From positions 4,652,501-4,716,500 of the forward strand of contig JAILWY010000027.1 of the NCBI GenBank assembly GCA_022113835.1: 64,000 nucleotides of DNA, written 5' to 3'. The first letter of the stretch is position 1. Each line of letters starts with the position of its first letter. The stretch comes from Atopsyche davidsoni (Eukaryota; Arthropoda; Insecta; Trichoptera; Hydrobiosidae). Below, in pieces: positions 38,336-53,300 of this stretch. The translations under genes and the position numbers were made by a program. The notes below the pieces were generated by a model. That model did no database searches. It had not been told where the DNA came from and saw nothing but the letters and a program-made list of their open reading frames with translations.

Positions 38336-41300
38336 TCAGTAGACCCAGCTCACGGGGATCCACTGCGGGGTGGTGTGCACGCGCTCGATGGCCGCCTCCA
38401 GCGTCGCTATCGTCTCCTCGATGTCGTTGTTCACGATCGTCAGGTCGAAGTAGTGCCCGTACATCTGCCGCAGTTGCTCCGACTCCTTCGCCAGCCGCTC
38501 CAGGCTGCCGTCGTACTGAAACCACGACGCCGGTCGTTATATTTTATGACACCAAATCACGATATACAATGTTAAACTTACTACCTATAGTTTAATATTT
38601 ATACAGTCCTAGCATTCCAATACATATTTTCAATTTACATTGTAGCTCTATCACTCTAAAACTTCGATTTAGCGTGACATCTGATAGATGACATTTCCGA
38701 GCGTGAGAATGCAAAGTTGATTTATTTTACAAATGTTACACGCTTCGACAATACGTGTGATAGCTTTTCGTGTATAGCAGTGTTTTTAAACCTGCGGGTC
38801 GCGGGTAAAATAAAAAAAAAACAACTGTTTGTCTTTAGCCTTTAAAATCAATAACATAGTCGCCAGATTTTTCGCCGCGTATTCAAAAATATCAAAAAGC
38901 ACTGGTGTATAGAGAGGGTCAATTATAACTGCCGATTTATCAAATTTAAAGTTTTTTGTATGAATAATTTTTATTTTTAAATATTATTTACGTCGTTCAT
39001 GTTTTGCAGGGCTGGTGCCGCTATGAAGACCACGTAGGGTGCGAATTCGGCCGTCCGCAGGATCTTGAGCGCCTGGGGCTCGACGTCCAGTATTGCCATT
39101 CGCCGCTCTGCGTGGATGCGACGGATCGTCTCCAACTTTGTGCCGTACATCGCGTCCTCGTGGGTGCCTGGAAAATAAACGAGAAGTATAAAAATCTCGC
39201 ATAAAAATCAATAAGCCCTAATGTTTGATAAGTTTAAAAAAAAAAAAAAAATTGAATAAACTACATTCAAACAACAAGTTGAGTTGTAAAGATGAAAGGC
39301 GACCTTCAAATCGACTTTAAACTTTTTTTTTTTAAACAATGACTTCTAGGAATTAAATACATATGTTAAGCATAAAATATCTTAACAGCATGAATTCTTA
39401 ATATACAAAAGAAAAGGCAGTGTGATATTATGCAGCTATTTTTCTACAACGCGCAGTCTACACAGACTCGAGTAGCTTATATCTTTACACTACACGAGGT
39501 ATTTTTTATAATATACAAGACCAAGGTAATTGAAAGAAAGACGTGCGATGACTTGTTATACAAAATTTGGCACTTCTCTCGCATTTAAAATTCTATTTTG
39601 GAGACATTTATATGTGAAAACTGTCCCGAGTTCTTCCGACAACTGCCATTTCCCCCGAAACGCACACGCGGGACACACCAGCTGAATATATTTCACTGCG
39701 CATTTTTTCCAACAACATGTTCCACTATTATTATTTGCTGCAAAAGAAAATGTTTCATATCTGCGGTCCAAGTAGGGGCGAGTATTACGTTTTTCATAAA
39801 TATTAATGCGACAACTTATGGTAATTCTTAGAAAAGTCAGCCGACTGAGAAAATCATGCTAGGTTTATGCTACAATTTTTTTTAATTCCTGTGTCAGGCG
39901 GGTTTAATAAATTGTTTTGGATATTTCGCATGGAGGCTCGTAATATTGTATGAAGCCTGTCGTGGATAAAAGTGATAATAAATTAATATTTATAACACAG
40001 CCTGGAAGCAACCAGTCAGGAATAATTTGTTTATTTTTTTAATTAAATTAAAATAATAATTTAAAAAATTAAACAATAGTATCAAATGATAAATCTGATG
40101 TAATTATTTGTAGATAGTTTTATCTGTTGGTGGGTTTTGATTTTTAATATATAATATATAAATAAATCGTCATCATATAAAAGTTAAATATTTTCATACA
40201 ATGAACTGTTTTATGTATGTAAAAAAAGACAAGCTAAAAGAAAAATGGTATTTAAACTTTTAATTATGTGTGTTGAAGTATTATAAGTAGGTGCCTATTC
40301 AAAAACCTAAATGTTAATTTAATTTTTGTATGAAGAAAAAAAACAACTTTTTAAAATCTATTTTCCACTTTGAAAAACGCAATTCAAAAAGTTTGGTTTC
40401 GTAATACATTAAAATTTTATTATGATTTATTCAACGAGCTCCAAAAAAATAAGAAGTTGAAAATATGAATAGCTCTCATCTCCAAATTATTCAGCGGAGA
40501 ACTTTATATAATGTGGGCTTTTTAAATGTAAAAATAAATAAACTGATTATGAAATTTAAAGCCTTACTAAAGGCTCACGAGCATTACCTAATAATTGATT
40601 AAATTGATACTTATTACTAATGCCACTTTAAGTGAAAACTGAACCGTTCGTTTTCGGGTACACGAGCATGGCAAGTGTCGAGTCTCGTTTGGCACCCAAT
40701 CTATCCTCAAGATTCCTCTCCACAGTTCAAACACACCTCATCAATGGCCATGTGGTTACTCGTGAGGGTTTATGTGCGACGGAAGCACTCGGTAGTTAAT
40801 CGACACTTTGATTAGGGAGATGGACTTACCATACTCCAGATATTCGTTGGCTGCTATGTCGGCCATCATCTCGTCGTGCGTCACAAAATAATAATTGCGA
40901 CCATTTTCTTCGTCGTTGCGAGGCGGCCTGGTCGTATCTGGAAAATAAAATAAACGATTTGATTCGTGTTACGGAAAAAAAATTCACAGATTTTTTTCCA
41001 ATGAAGCGAAAATACAGATCGAGTGTCAATATATGTTTTATCCAATCAAACTGAAAACACATGGGCCCAATTTATCGGTTTGTTTCAAATTCTGAGCGGT
41101 TAATCGATGGTTTGAATTAAACTCAGTAATGTGTTTCATACAGATACTCTATAAAATAATAATAAAAATATTTATTAGATGTTTGCGTAGTTATAGAGTT
41201 CAAATTCTCTTTCGTCTATAATAAAAATTGTATAACGGTTTTGTAGCAAAATCAGATATTTTATTAATTGATTTAAATCGTCACCTGCTTTGCTCGAGCT

Positions 41301-44300
41301 CCAGATTTAGAAAGAGTTGAACTTTTGTGTCAACAGCAAAAAAATAATGACTTTAGACAAAATATTATCATCTTTTCGGGTGTGATTTCAATAATTTTTC
41401 CAAGGTTTAATCAAAATAAAACAAAATAAACGGCGGAATTTTCGCCAAAGCTTAATTCAGAAAGAATTGAAAAGAAAAGAAGAGAAAGAAAATAGCGATC
41501 AGGGACAATGGCGATTGCAATAAGTCAGCAAATGATCCACAAAAGACAGTAAATACGACGCTGCAAGCATTAGGCTCTGATGGCCATTTGGTGCTGAAAA
41601 GTTTTAAACAAATTAGCGGTCACGTAGGCTCCCCTAAAGCGATTTCTTAAATAAGTTTATCTTCAAGTGGATTCTTAAATTCCTCTTTTTTATCTTTAGT
41701 GAACTTTTCAAATCGGATTTTTTGAAGGATTGCTCTCGTTAAATTAAGTACATTCGCAAAAATAACTTAAACGTACTGTACATTTTTACAAATGCATTTG
41801 AAAGAATGTCAGTATCAAGTATAATAATTAATTGTTTTAAAATATGTTTTAAATATTATATTATTGTGACAAGGTGATATAAAATATTAATAGTAAGATA
41901 ACGTAAAATGTTTCGGTGATGATGGAATCCACTTGTAAAAACTGCCACTAGTAAAATACGAATAGTTGAATTTATAGTGTTAATTCAAGTTTAAAATATT
42001 GACAAAAACGACTTGATTCCTTCTGTTTTTTTCCCAGCATTAAATTTTTAACTTTTAAGTATTGAATATATTTCTGCAGACTCCCACGTCAGCCACAAAC
42101 TTCGAAAAATTTTATAAGGAGTAACCTTCCGTAACAAATTTTAAGATACGCAAACTTAAAACTTGCGAGAAGCCTTAAAAGCTTTAACGCGAACAAACCC
42201 GATAACAACGGTCAAAATGGCTGTTTATATTTACGCGAAAACATGTTTTTTTTTTTTTCGGGTTAGTAAATCTGCGAGTTTCAAACAAGGAGAATTATGT
42301 GGGCATAAGGCCAATATTTTGTTTTTTATGAGCTAATCCAAAGCCACGCATGGGGGCCGCGGCGTCAGGGGAATGCCCTATTGAACTTCGCTTCTTGGCA
42401 TATGCTATACAAAATGAGAAGATAGAAGATATTTATAAAAGCTTTCCAACGATGATAAAGCAGGATAGATTAATTTATACGAGACCATATAAATTTTCGT
42501 TTACTCAGTGACGATATCGATTTTATTGTTAAAAAAAGGCATGTAATATTTTTTCAAAGCTTTTTTTTTTTTAAACATTTTTTATTCTGTGAAGCAAAAA
42601 ATACTTGATTAAACTCAAACATTTCATACAATCATTAAATGTAAAAAAAATACCACGACTTTAACTAAGTTGACTAATTTTAAGCAAACCTATCTCTACA
42701 TGACCAAAAAACTGAAAAAGTACCAAAAATCGCTTTTTTCAATATTTAATAAATAAATGCATATATATGTACAATAGTGATGTATTTTTAAAATGTGAAA
42801 ATGTAATATAAACACATTTGTGTATGAAGAAAATAAACTTAAAATTTTTAATAAAAAAAAAAAAAACTTAATTTCTCACTTAATTCATGTAAGATTATTT
42901 TTAGTTTGTTTTATTAAATTATTATGGTGGGGTTGTATTTTGAGGCATTCTGCTACTGTGATACTTACGCGGTATGGGGTAGGCGTACTGATCGGGGTGC
43001 TTGGCGATGAGGGTGTTCTTGATGTGACGCCGACCCACCCCGTGGGCGCCCAGCAGGACCAGGGTCTTTCGCTGGAAGGCCGGATCCGACACTGCAAATT
43101 AAATAAGACATTGTGGAAAATCAAATTCAATTATAGTTATGATAAATTGTTGTGAAAATACTGTCATACAAAATTGTAAGTTTGACAAGTTCAGTAGAAA
43201 AAAAAAATTCAATTTCTTCGTTAAAAGTTCATTTTTCAAAGCGTTGTTTCGTTAAAATAAAATTAATAAAAAAAAAAAAACAAAATCGGATCAAATTTAA
43301 AAAGAAAATCCAATAAGCCATTATCCATAAATCAAACATCATCAATCAAAACAGATTTCTGGCGCAATTTCTTTTCGAGACCCACAAAATCCGTCTAGAT
43401 AAACACGCAGAGAAAATGAGCCGGCTTGTGTAAACGTTTCCTTATTAGAGACGGGTATTTCAGGAGCCTTCCGGAAGGGAGACACAGGAACACGAAGAAA
43501 CCCGACACCGGTGCAAAGCGGTTGCACCCGAAATGGCAGAGCATTTGGCAGAGGACGCGATACTAACAATTTAGCCGTTATTGTATGCAAGTCGGGGACC
43601 AGAGTCGTGAGATTTCTCAATTCCGGGAGGCGTCTATACTCGTCGCACCTTTATGCATTCTGCTGCTGTTGCTGTGCCATTTTCTCTTGCAAATATAAAT
43701 ACAACGCAAAACAAAGTAACGCATAAATAATGGTAAATGGAAAGCAAGCACTGCCAAATACTCTGAGATGTTTTTGCGATAGCATCGCTTCGTAGAGCAA
43801 ATGCAATTGTACCGAATGGCTGGTGATATATTTGATTTTTATTTTTAACGAGTTTTCTGGATCTGGGAATTTTGTTTTGCGTTTTTATTTTTCAATAAAT
43901 ATCATTACAACGATACAGATTTTACAAAATTAATATATGAGTTGGGCGTTGTGTTTATGACAGAGAAATAAATTAAGCTGTGTGAATAAACTTTGAAAAC
44001 ATAGACGGCGATAAAACACGTCATTTCTAATAAATTATTACCCAAATGATTTTTCTACGATTATAGTCTATTTTATATGAAGGCGCTATATCGTGTTTTC
44101 GGAATCCTTGTGTATTATTCTCCCTTTCGGTTTTACGAAAAATATCAAGTAGCTACATTTGAAGATTCTTTATTTATAAAAATATTATTAATACTTCATT
44201 ATCTAAAAAAAATAATAATGACTTCTTCATTGAATTAAAATATAATATGGAATATGCTTTCATGGGTTGAATTGTACTAACACAGTTATGCTTGTATTGC

Positions 44301-47300
44301 TAAAAAATCTATCGAATTGAATATCAACAGCAAAGATAAAAAACTGACAAAGTAAAAACAGTTTTTATAATTTAAATATAATAAAGAAAATAGCTTGTGT
44401 AATTTAAAAAGAATGACAGTTTTAATAATATCTCAACTTTTGTATTTATTCACTACAAAAGTAGCTGTCAAAAGTATTTTATTATCGTGTTGGCAGAATA
44501 AATTGTCTTCTTTATCTTATATTTTGTGTATACCAAATTCATGAAGGAGAAGACTTATTAATCTCGCGGGAAATCAGCGAGAATTTCCGCAACCTTTTTC
44601 AGGAACCGTAGACACGCTTATGAATATATTGATAACAGAATTTAATCCAAACAATAAAAGCCCACACACCAACGATACAAGAACAAAAACTATCCAAAAA
44701 CAAAAACCGCACAAAAGTTAAAGAGCAATTGGAGAGCTTTTGCGAATCGAGTCATGCATTTTTAGTATTCGCCGTTAAACGCGGAAAAACAAGTTAACTT
44801 CATAACCGCAGTAATAAAATTCATGTAATTCCAGAAAAATATCCATAAAGGAGCATTTAGAGCGAGCAATGTCTGGTCCGGGGCTTCCTGCGGTAATGCC
44901 GTGGCCCGAATTGCGATCTTCTGGCATCGTGGACGCATAAATATTTCATAAGGTACAACAATGGCCGTCGTCACGTCTTGTATGCACAAATCGTAACGAG
45001 GCGGCCGAAGCCAACCGTAACGGCCGTCATCTGGCGAAGCTGCCAAGCGTCGGAAAAGGCTCTCCTTCGTTTTTATTTTATGGATATCCTACCCCCGAGT
45101 GCTGAAAGAACACGCCCTTCTGAGCTTCCGCGCGGGGCGAGAGGCCTCGACTCAACTGGAAGAGATTAAATCTTCAGTGGTTGACAATATATTCACGAGC
45201 GAGGCAGTGCGTTATACTTATGGAGAATCTCTTAAATTACATTGCCAGTATTATTAAAATTAATGGACGCCATAAATCAAGGCACAATCTCAACGTACGT
45301 AACAGGAATTGAAACGACTTGATTTTGGTTAAAAAATAGCCAAAGAGGTAATAAAACACAATTTTTTATTATTTTATTTATCGGTCTATTTTGATAGCAA
45401 AAACTATTTTTAAATTCTTCATATTCGCATATATTTTGTCTCTTTTATTACGTTGATTTACCAGTCATATTATATAGATTAGTTAATACAACATTGCATT
45501 ATTAATACCAAAAACATATAACTGATAGGTTATAAAAACTTGCATAAAAATAAATATATTGAAAGAGCTATTACTTAGCACAACGAAAAGCCCGTAATGC
45601 ATTTTTTAAAAAATAATTTAAACACGTACTGGTTATTAATGAATAAAATAAGTTCAGCAAGTTTTCATTACAGCAATAAATTCGAACAAGCTTTTAGCTG
45701 CTTTAAAGCATAATTGTAACTTTACTCTGTATAGTATAAATATTTAGCAAAGAGCCCTAGAAAATTATATATTAACATGTGAGAAGCCACCCAGGCCGAG
45801 GGGGTCGAACAAGACGTCGGGGTTGTTCCGGCGCACTTACAAGTATTTATTAAACGCCGACCGTGCAAGCCTCCGCCCAGGAATTCAGGCGCACGACTTT
45901 CGACTTTACCAGAGCGATAAAAGCAGTCCGGATCGGTAATAATATAACATCTACTACTCAAAATAACCCTCGGCGTCGTCTCTGCTAGGCAATTCGGAGC
46001 AAAGTTTTTACATTACGTGTCGTGCGGCAATTAAAAGACACCGCCTGGAGGTTTTTGCTCCTCCGTGGCCATTGTTACAGCCCGGGGCGGTTTGAATTGT
46101 ATAATTTTTTTTGTCAAATTTGAAACTTGTGCAATTATCGAAACTTCCTGAAGCAATGCCCTCGGGCCCCGCGGAACAGCCGCCGAGCTGTGAGGGGATT
46201 ATTCGTGTTCTGATTTTTGTTTAACTGCGCACTGATTTATGATCTTATTAAGGCTGTGCCTGATATCTTAAGATCCCCGAATTCGGATTTATTAAATAGT
46301 AATTTAATAAACGTGAAAAATGATTGTTAACAAACAAACACAATAGCTATATTCAATATATTGAAATATGAAAAATGCAAGGTTATTTTAATAACATAAA
46401 CATTTTTCAGGTATACGTATTGTATCCTATTTTGGTCATATTTTTCGAAATAATAAATACAGCAGATGGTCCAAGAAAAAATCTAAGGAAAAAAAGACAC
46501 TGCGGAATTGAGGTCAGTAGCTAGAAGTCGGAAGTGCAACTGAATTAGTAAGACTTGCTCAAGACAAATATATTCACTGAGATGGTCACCAACCTCCTAT
46601 GAAGAGAAGCACTCGGAGAAGAAAATATAAGTAATTAATTATATTTAATTCAGGATGTTTTAAACTGAGAAATATTTATGAAGCAATGTAAAACATATGT
46701 GAAATCGCATTCTAGTTTTATTCCCTCTAAAAACGGTTCAAATCTACGCAATCAGAGATCGATCTCCTTAAGACGTAGAAACAGTAGTAATATTAGATTT
46801 AACTTCCCAGAATATCATCGGTAAAGTTTATGTTACGCTAGGGGGATGTTGAGAACATGGCGTAATAAACTAGTATGTTGGATATTTACTTTAGATTGTA
46901 ATTTGTGATTTAATATTTGAGTATATTTTATTATTTAGTAAAACGTTATAGATACAGCAAGAGTAATAATTTATTGCACCAAGTTATTTAGAACAAAAAA
47001 AGAAAGAGATAACTCAAAACATTACATTTAATATTTCGAACACAAAGAACTTGGTCGAATCCCTTTTTATTCAATGAAATATTTTTAGTGATTTCATTGC
47101 TAGTTTCGCCAACATGCTAAGTTGGCATCTTCAAGCAAAGTGAAATTGGCTGTGTCAAAAAATAAAATCAATTATCCAGGGAGAGTAGTTTTTCAAGAAC
47201 TGAAGACGGAGCAAAGATTACCCCGAGATGAATCTGGGCTTTTTTGGGAGTGGCCGGTTTTAACGAAAGAAATGGTTTCGGTTTTGCGTAAAACACAAGT

Positions 47301-50300
47301 TTACGAGACCGATGCTCGTATAACCTCGGGAGTACTTTATTGGGAATCTGCCGGGTATATAAATTGGCTCTGGTGTTTATGGACAGCAGACAATGGAGAG
47401 TCGTGGTGCTCACATTGTATCGTCTCGAGGGAGCACCCCCTCGAGATATCAATCTTTTAATCAAGAAACTGAGACATTACGAGCCTCTCAGTACACCCCG
47501 AGACGCTGGGGGTAGCTCGAGAGAAACCTGTTTACGAGGCATTTTAAATTTAAATCTACTATTGAATTTAAAACGCACACAGTAGATAATGCACATTCGC
47601 AAAGTAATAAATATAATTTAGTCTACTTTTTAAGAGAATTTGTGTTTTCAATTTACTAGCAAGTGTATATTACTTCCTTGGCAATTATAATTAAAAGCAG
47701 TCATACTTGCAGTAAGTATATGTTGATAATACGACCGTTGCACAATTAAGTCCCCGGTTTAAATAAAATATTTAATTGTCAACAGGTTTAAAAGAAAATC
47801 TTTCAAAAAAAAAACTATAAAATTAAAAACTACTCGATTAAGCGGTCTTTTTATTTGTGCCTTATTTTAGAGAATTATTTGGTTTTACTATTCTTGTTTA
47901 GATTATTTGATCTTTGGTATCTCTCGCTTGGAGAATGTAGAAATAAAGTATGATAGTTGGGTACTCACGTGGCAGTTTGACGACTTCCTCGTATGTGACG
48001 AGGTCCAGCTGGTCGAAGACTGCGTTGTGCTTGGCGAGGTACTTGTCCTTATACTGCTTCTTCTTGCGAGCGAAAATCGAACAGTTCACTGTAAGCCATT
48101 AAACATAGGAAATGCATTAATTTCACACTCTAGCATTGGGGGCATGCTCTTTACCATATATGGACGGGGCTCGAGTGACATTCGCAGGGTATTCAGTTAA
48201 TTATTAACTGTTTTACAGGAATGAGGATATTTCAGTGAGAGGACTCTACCTGTCTTACCGATAATAGCATCATTATATTCATAGATATGAGAAATTAAAT
48301 TTTCACACAAAAATATTACCTGTTGTTGGTTCATACTGATAACTGAAAACAAATTTAAGTCCGTTTTGTCTTATTGTAACTTTCATGACAGCCATTCTTT
48401 TGGGTAGAGTTGGATTACTGCTCTGAATAAGAGTTATATGACTCGCAAATAATAAAGGTCTGAGATATTTTGAAACAGAAAGGCTCAAGATTGATTCTAT
48501 GAAGCGATTATCGGTAAGACCGTAATCTTCTAATCATACGTACTTTTATATTTTATTTTAAATAATTACATAAATATTGATATAAATAGTTTTAAAACTT
48601 TTGAATTTTAACTTATTAATTATTTTATACCGTATTTTTTATTTTGATCTTTTTCAATTAACGTACAAAATATTATAATGCCTTAATGTAGATTCAATTT
48701 TAACATAGTGCTTAGTTTATACTAAAATGCTGAATTAGGACTAGTTGTAAAATCCTACTGAAATAAAACACCGTTTTGAGAATGATAACTATTCTAGGAA
48801 TTTTAGAAAATAAATTATATCAATCTTTTAAATTTTTTTATAGAATTAATATTTAATTATTTATTTTAAGCCCAACGTAACTAACAATGATGATGAAAAC
48901 TTCAAAGAATATGCTGAAATCTTGAGGTGTGTTTTTTCAATAAACTTTATATAGCTATGAGTAAATAACAAAAAAATATATGTCCATAACTAAAATGATA
49001 CATTGGTAGAGTGTATTGTTTTCGCTGTTCTGATAAACAATATATAATAATAAAAACAACGTCGGAAAAATATTGGATTTTCTCAATAGAATATAATGTA
49101 ATATGATAAAATTGATCTGTTGTGATTCGCGGGGTAAAAAATTAAGGGTTGAAGGAGGGATAATCGAAGAGCGTAGACTTTTGTTTAGATGCCGATTGTC
49201 CTGTTTTGGGGAGTAATGGTATACGCAGGGTTGACTGTTATTGGAATCGACGTCCTCGAAGGTCTGAGATTTAAAAGGGTTCGTGTCCCTCTGTATTAAA
49301 GTAAATATAGCAGCCTTGTTTTATATGAAAGCCCAAATATGAATATAAATTCATATGCTGGCTATGAGAAAGCCTTTTGGAATAAAAGATGATTTAATAA
49401 ATATCATTTTTTTCTAATAACGCAAACCCTCTAATCAAAATTAAATGACCCAACGTAAGGCAAATATGAGGCTTTATATTCATTGCGCGGTGATAACATT
49501 TTAGACAAGGTGGCCAATATAGTGATATGTTGACTTTTTTATAGTTTAAATAATTTTAAAGTCGATAATTATTTAAGTAATGCATTGTGAAATTTCTGAC
49601 CTTCAATAAAACTAATTGAGAATTCGAGAAAATGTAACCATTGAAGAAAACGTGACCTTTAAGTTGAAAGTCTGATGACTTTTAAAAAGTTATTTAAAGG
49701 TAGGTGAAACATTTTTATCAAAATGTTTTCACTGTATTTTATGTAAACGTTGAAACAATAAAATTTTAAGATTATTTATTGAATAATTATTACAAACAAG
49801 TTATTTTTAACTTCGTGTAAAATTTCAGTATTTTGAGTAACAGAATGTTGCCTCAATGCATGGTTTTGAAATTTAATCATTTCAATAAAAAAAATATTGC
49901 ATATACATTCAGAAGGCTTGTTTTATGATACGATTAAAACAATTCCTTTACAAAGAAGTAAAACACTGAACAGGGGGTATAAAAAAAATATGTCTCATCT
50001 ACACGGCGGTTAGTTTCATACTCGTGCGCCATTTTGAAAAAGATGAGAAGGCCTCGGGACGCATAATGCCCGGAAGCACGCAATAAAGGACCGGGCTGTA
50101 CTCAAATGGCGATTATTTTTACCACTGTGCAAAAACTCGAAAAGACAGCCGGGACATAAAACAGCGGAGTAAAATGTGTCCTGAAAGTTGACGTGAGGAC
50201 GGACGCCCTTAAAGCAGCCCCACAGGAAACGGAAGGAAGTGCACGCCTAGCTTTTATGTTTCTTCTATGCTCGGTTATTTATTCATCGGTGCGTTGTTTT

Positions 50301-53300
50301 TATTAAGACACGTGCCAAAAAACCACGCGTAACACTGCGTTTTGAGTGAATTGAAATAGACGAGCCCACGACAGCTCGTTTGTGTGAAAGCATACATGTA
50401 TGTATTATTTTTTTATTATTGTCATATTGAAACTGTAATAAATTAAGTCTGCATCTTCTAGACTTGCTCGATCTAAACCAGGAACATTAGCGAACGTGTC
50501 TTATGTTACACTTAACTAGAACGAAACAAAAAATATACAATATGAAATTGTGTTTTGTTCCCCATATTGTTTGCCTTATTTAATATTTACTCTACTTTAT
50601 TTTCTACTTCATAGGAGTAATTATTTTAGATTTTGATTTTATTAGTGAACTATACCAATCTTATTTAATGCGGTTAATCTGTTAGGGATGTATTATTCTA
50701 GGCTCGGTTAGCTGACCAGGTTATTCCAGCGTTATGTTGGACAAACACACATTTTAATTTATTATAATGTTATCGTAAGTGATAGAAACTGCTGTGAATC
50801 TTGATGACATTATAACATAGTATAGAAATAGGTAACGTTACTTCTGCGTTAAATATTTAAGTTCTTATATCATTTAATGTGCAAAGCATGTTCACTTGAA
50901 AAAGTATACTCCATTTATCAGGATATAATCTACTTTTAAAATAACAATGTGTAAAATATCGCATTTTAATAAAGCGGATTTGTGAACCTAAATTTCAATA
51001 AAGAAAGGTATAATAGGTAGAATCTTAGTATATTAAAGTGATTTATGCGCGTTCTCAGAGGTGATAGACTATTTCTTCTGCTCCAAGCTCCCTACATAAT
51101 ATTCCAGGCATCAATATGTTCCGCCCCATGAAGTATGAGTAAGGTACTACCGCAAATCTTTTCTTTTCATATGCCCAGGAATTTTTCAGGCTCTCCACTA
51201 TCTCGTGGAAACCTTCATTTTCCGCCTCTTTTAGCAATTCAAAAATTCCACATCGGGGAGACGTGTGGCCGTGGAAAACAATAAAAAAACTACCGACTCG
51301 GGGAGTAGTGCGTGAAATTACCGCCGAGGGGACCAGCCTCTCTATAGGAAGATAAAAATAACATCACCTCTGAGGTTTTTGATTAAATTATAAGCGTAAT
51401 GCAGCATATTCTCCAAGTTTTAGAATAACAGCTTTACTTTAGACCTTTTCGCGAAAAATCATATGAATTTTTTAAAACTAATTTTATATTTATAAAAACT
51501 ATTTCCAATCCTGCAACTAAGTGTCTTTAATTTATTTGGGTTGATAAAAATTGTTTCTTGCAATGAGTTGGAAATCCGATACTGTGTGATTAGCTAATAA
51601 ATAATTGAACTCACAAAAGATGATTAAAATTAATATTTAACTGTGGTCTTTAGTTCTTTGTATGCAAAGTGGTTACTTAGAGAATCTATATTAGTACAAA
51701 ATTATACTTCTTCATCGGGTGCCTCTCACTAAGTTTAAATTTATGCTGAATTAGTGTTCATGGTTTTCCAAGGTGAAAATAGTGTAGCGGGTCCCCAAGT
51801 CCTTCTATACTATATACCGAATATATTTTTTTACTACGAGAACTTTACATTTTAAACATTGTATTATGTGAAGTAGATTTTCAATCGTATCGACATTTCA
51901 CACAAAAAAATATAATATAACCGAAATTCGTGTAGGTTTATTATAAAGGGATATATATCCGAACTTCTAAATGGAGTATTTTCGCAAGTGTAGAACCATT
52001 AAAAAAGTAGGAGAGGCCCGCTGAAGTTCATTTGGAAGTTTCAGGCCCCAGCACCTGGGGGACATTATTGTCTGGACCCTTGAAGAATCTGCATAAAAGT
52101 TTGCGATGCCGTAACGCTCATTGTGGAAAATAGGAAAACGCCACAACATCTCGGTACTTGGGCGTAAAAACAACTGTGATTGGCCGTTGGGCCGAAGTTA
52201 TTCCAGTTTAGCGCGAGAGTTCTTGAATAAAGACAAATTTTATACTGGGGACCTTCTTTTTTATTGAACGGTTTTATTCAACATTTATTAAAATGAACGG
52301 AATAAAGTGGCGTACTTTATGTTGACGATGCGTTATTTGGGTAAACAATTTAAATGAGGACGAGAAAATTGTTTTATTTTTTTTATTTTTAGTATTATTG
52401 ATGTTTGTTTCTCGAGATGTTTTCTTTCAAAGTCAAACTTCATTTTATATTATGATGATTTATCAAACGGTAACGCAATTCAAAAGAAACCACATGTTCT
52501 CATAAATCGTATATTACATTATTTGATGAAATAAATATGTAATGTACCCGTAAGTGTATTAAAAAGAGTTCACGTATGTGTATACAAGAATGTTGTAAGT
52601 ATGAATTTCGTTAATTAAGTTTGTATTTTTTTGGCGTATACAATATATATTTTTATATTGGATTGTGTTGTATCATAAACGATTTGTTATAAATTATTAA
52701 CAGTTGTGTAAAATATGCCAGCTTAGTGTGATGAAAAATATTGCGAACCAATGCAGCAACAACGTTAAATCTCCCACGGTATTTTTTTTGCAATTCATAT
52801 TTTTACCCAATTAAATTAACTTTTTTCATGTTAACCCTTTCGTTCCGTGGCGGTGAGTACAGTTACCCGAGGTCAATTTTTTTTTAATTAATTCGCGTAT
52901 CGAATGCACAGCAAAATTTGTAGAGGGTGAAAAATATGTTGCGTGAATAATAATTGCTGGCATGAAATTGCCTGAAGTAATTAGGACCCACCGCTTGGAA
53001 ATGTTCTGCTGATAATAAGCACCACCCGACAAGGGTTAACACACATTTCTTTATATCTATTCAATACCTTTAAAAGACATGCAATTAACGAGTACAATAT
53101 GAAAATATTACGTACAATTTCATTTGTAATTCAATGTTTTTATTTTATTATTATTTATAAGTAAATTGTTATTTTTTTTATTGGACAACCGTGCACAATC
53201 ATCACACAGCATAATAAAAGGTAGAAAAAGTCTAATAAGAGAATGAAGGACATGTTTACCGTGTTGTTAGGAGATTAAAACTGCAGAACAATAAAAACTA

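Noticed and set aside
38078..38595. Plus-strand frames of 149-165 codons
   Set aside because: They are antisense to the last CASK exon and run through the 7-bp minisatellite.
47122..47464. Overlapping frames of ~100 codons on both strands
   Set aside because: Open on both strands, which points to balanced composition rather than coding; no family.
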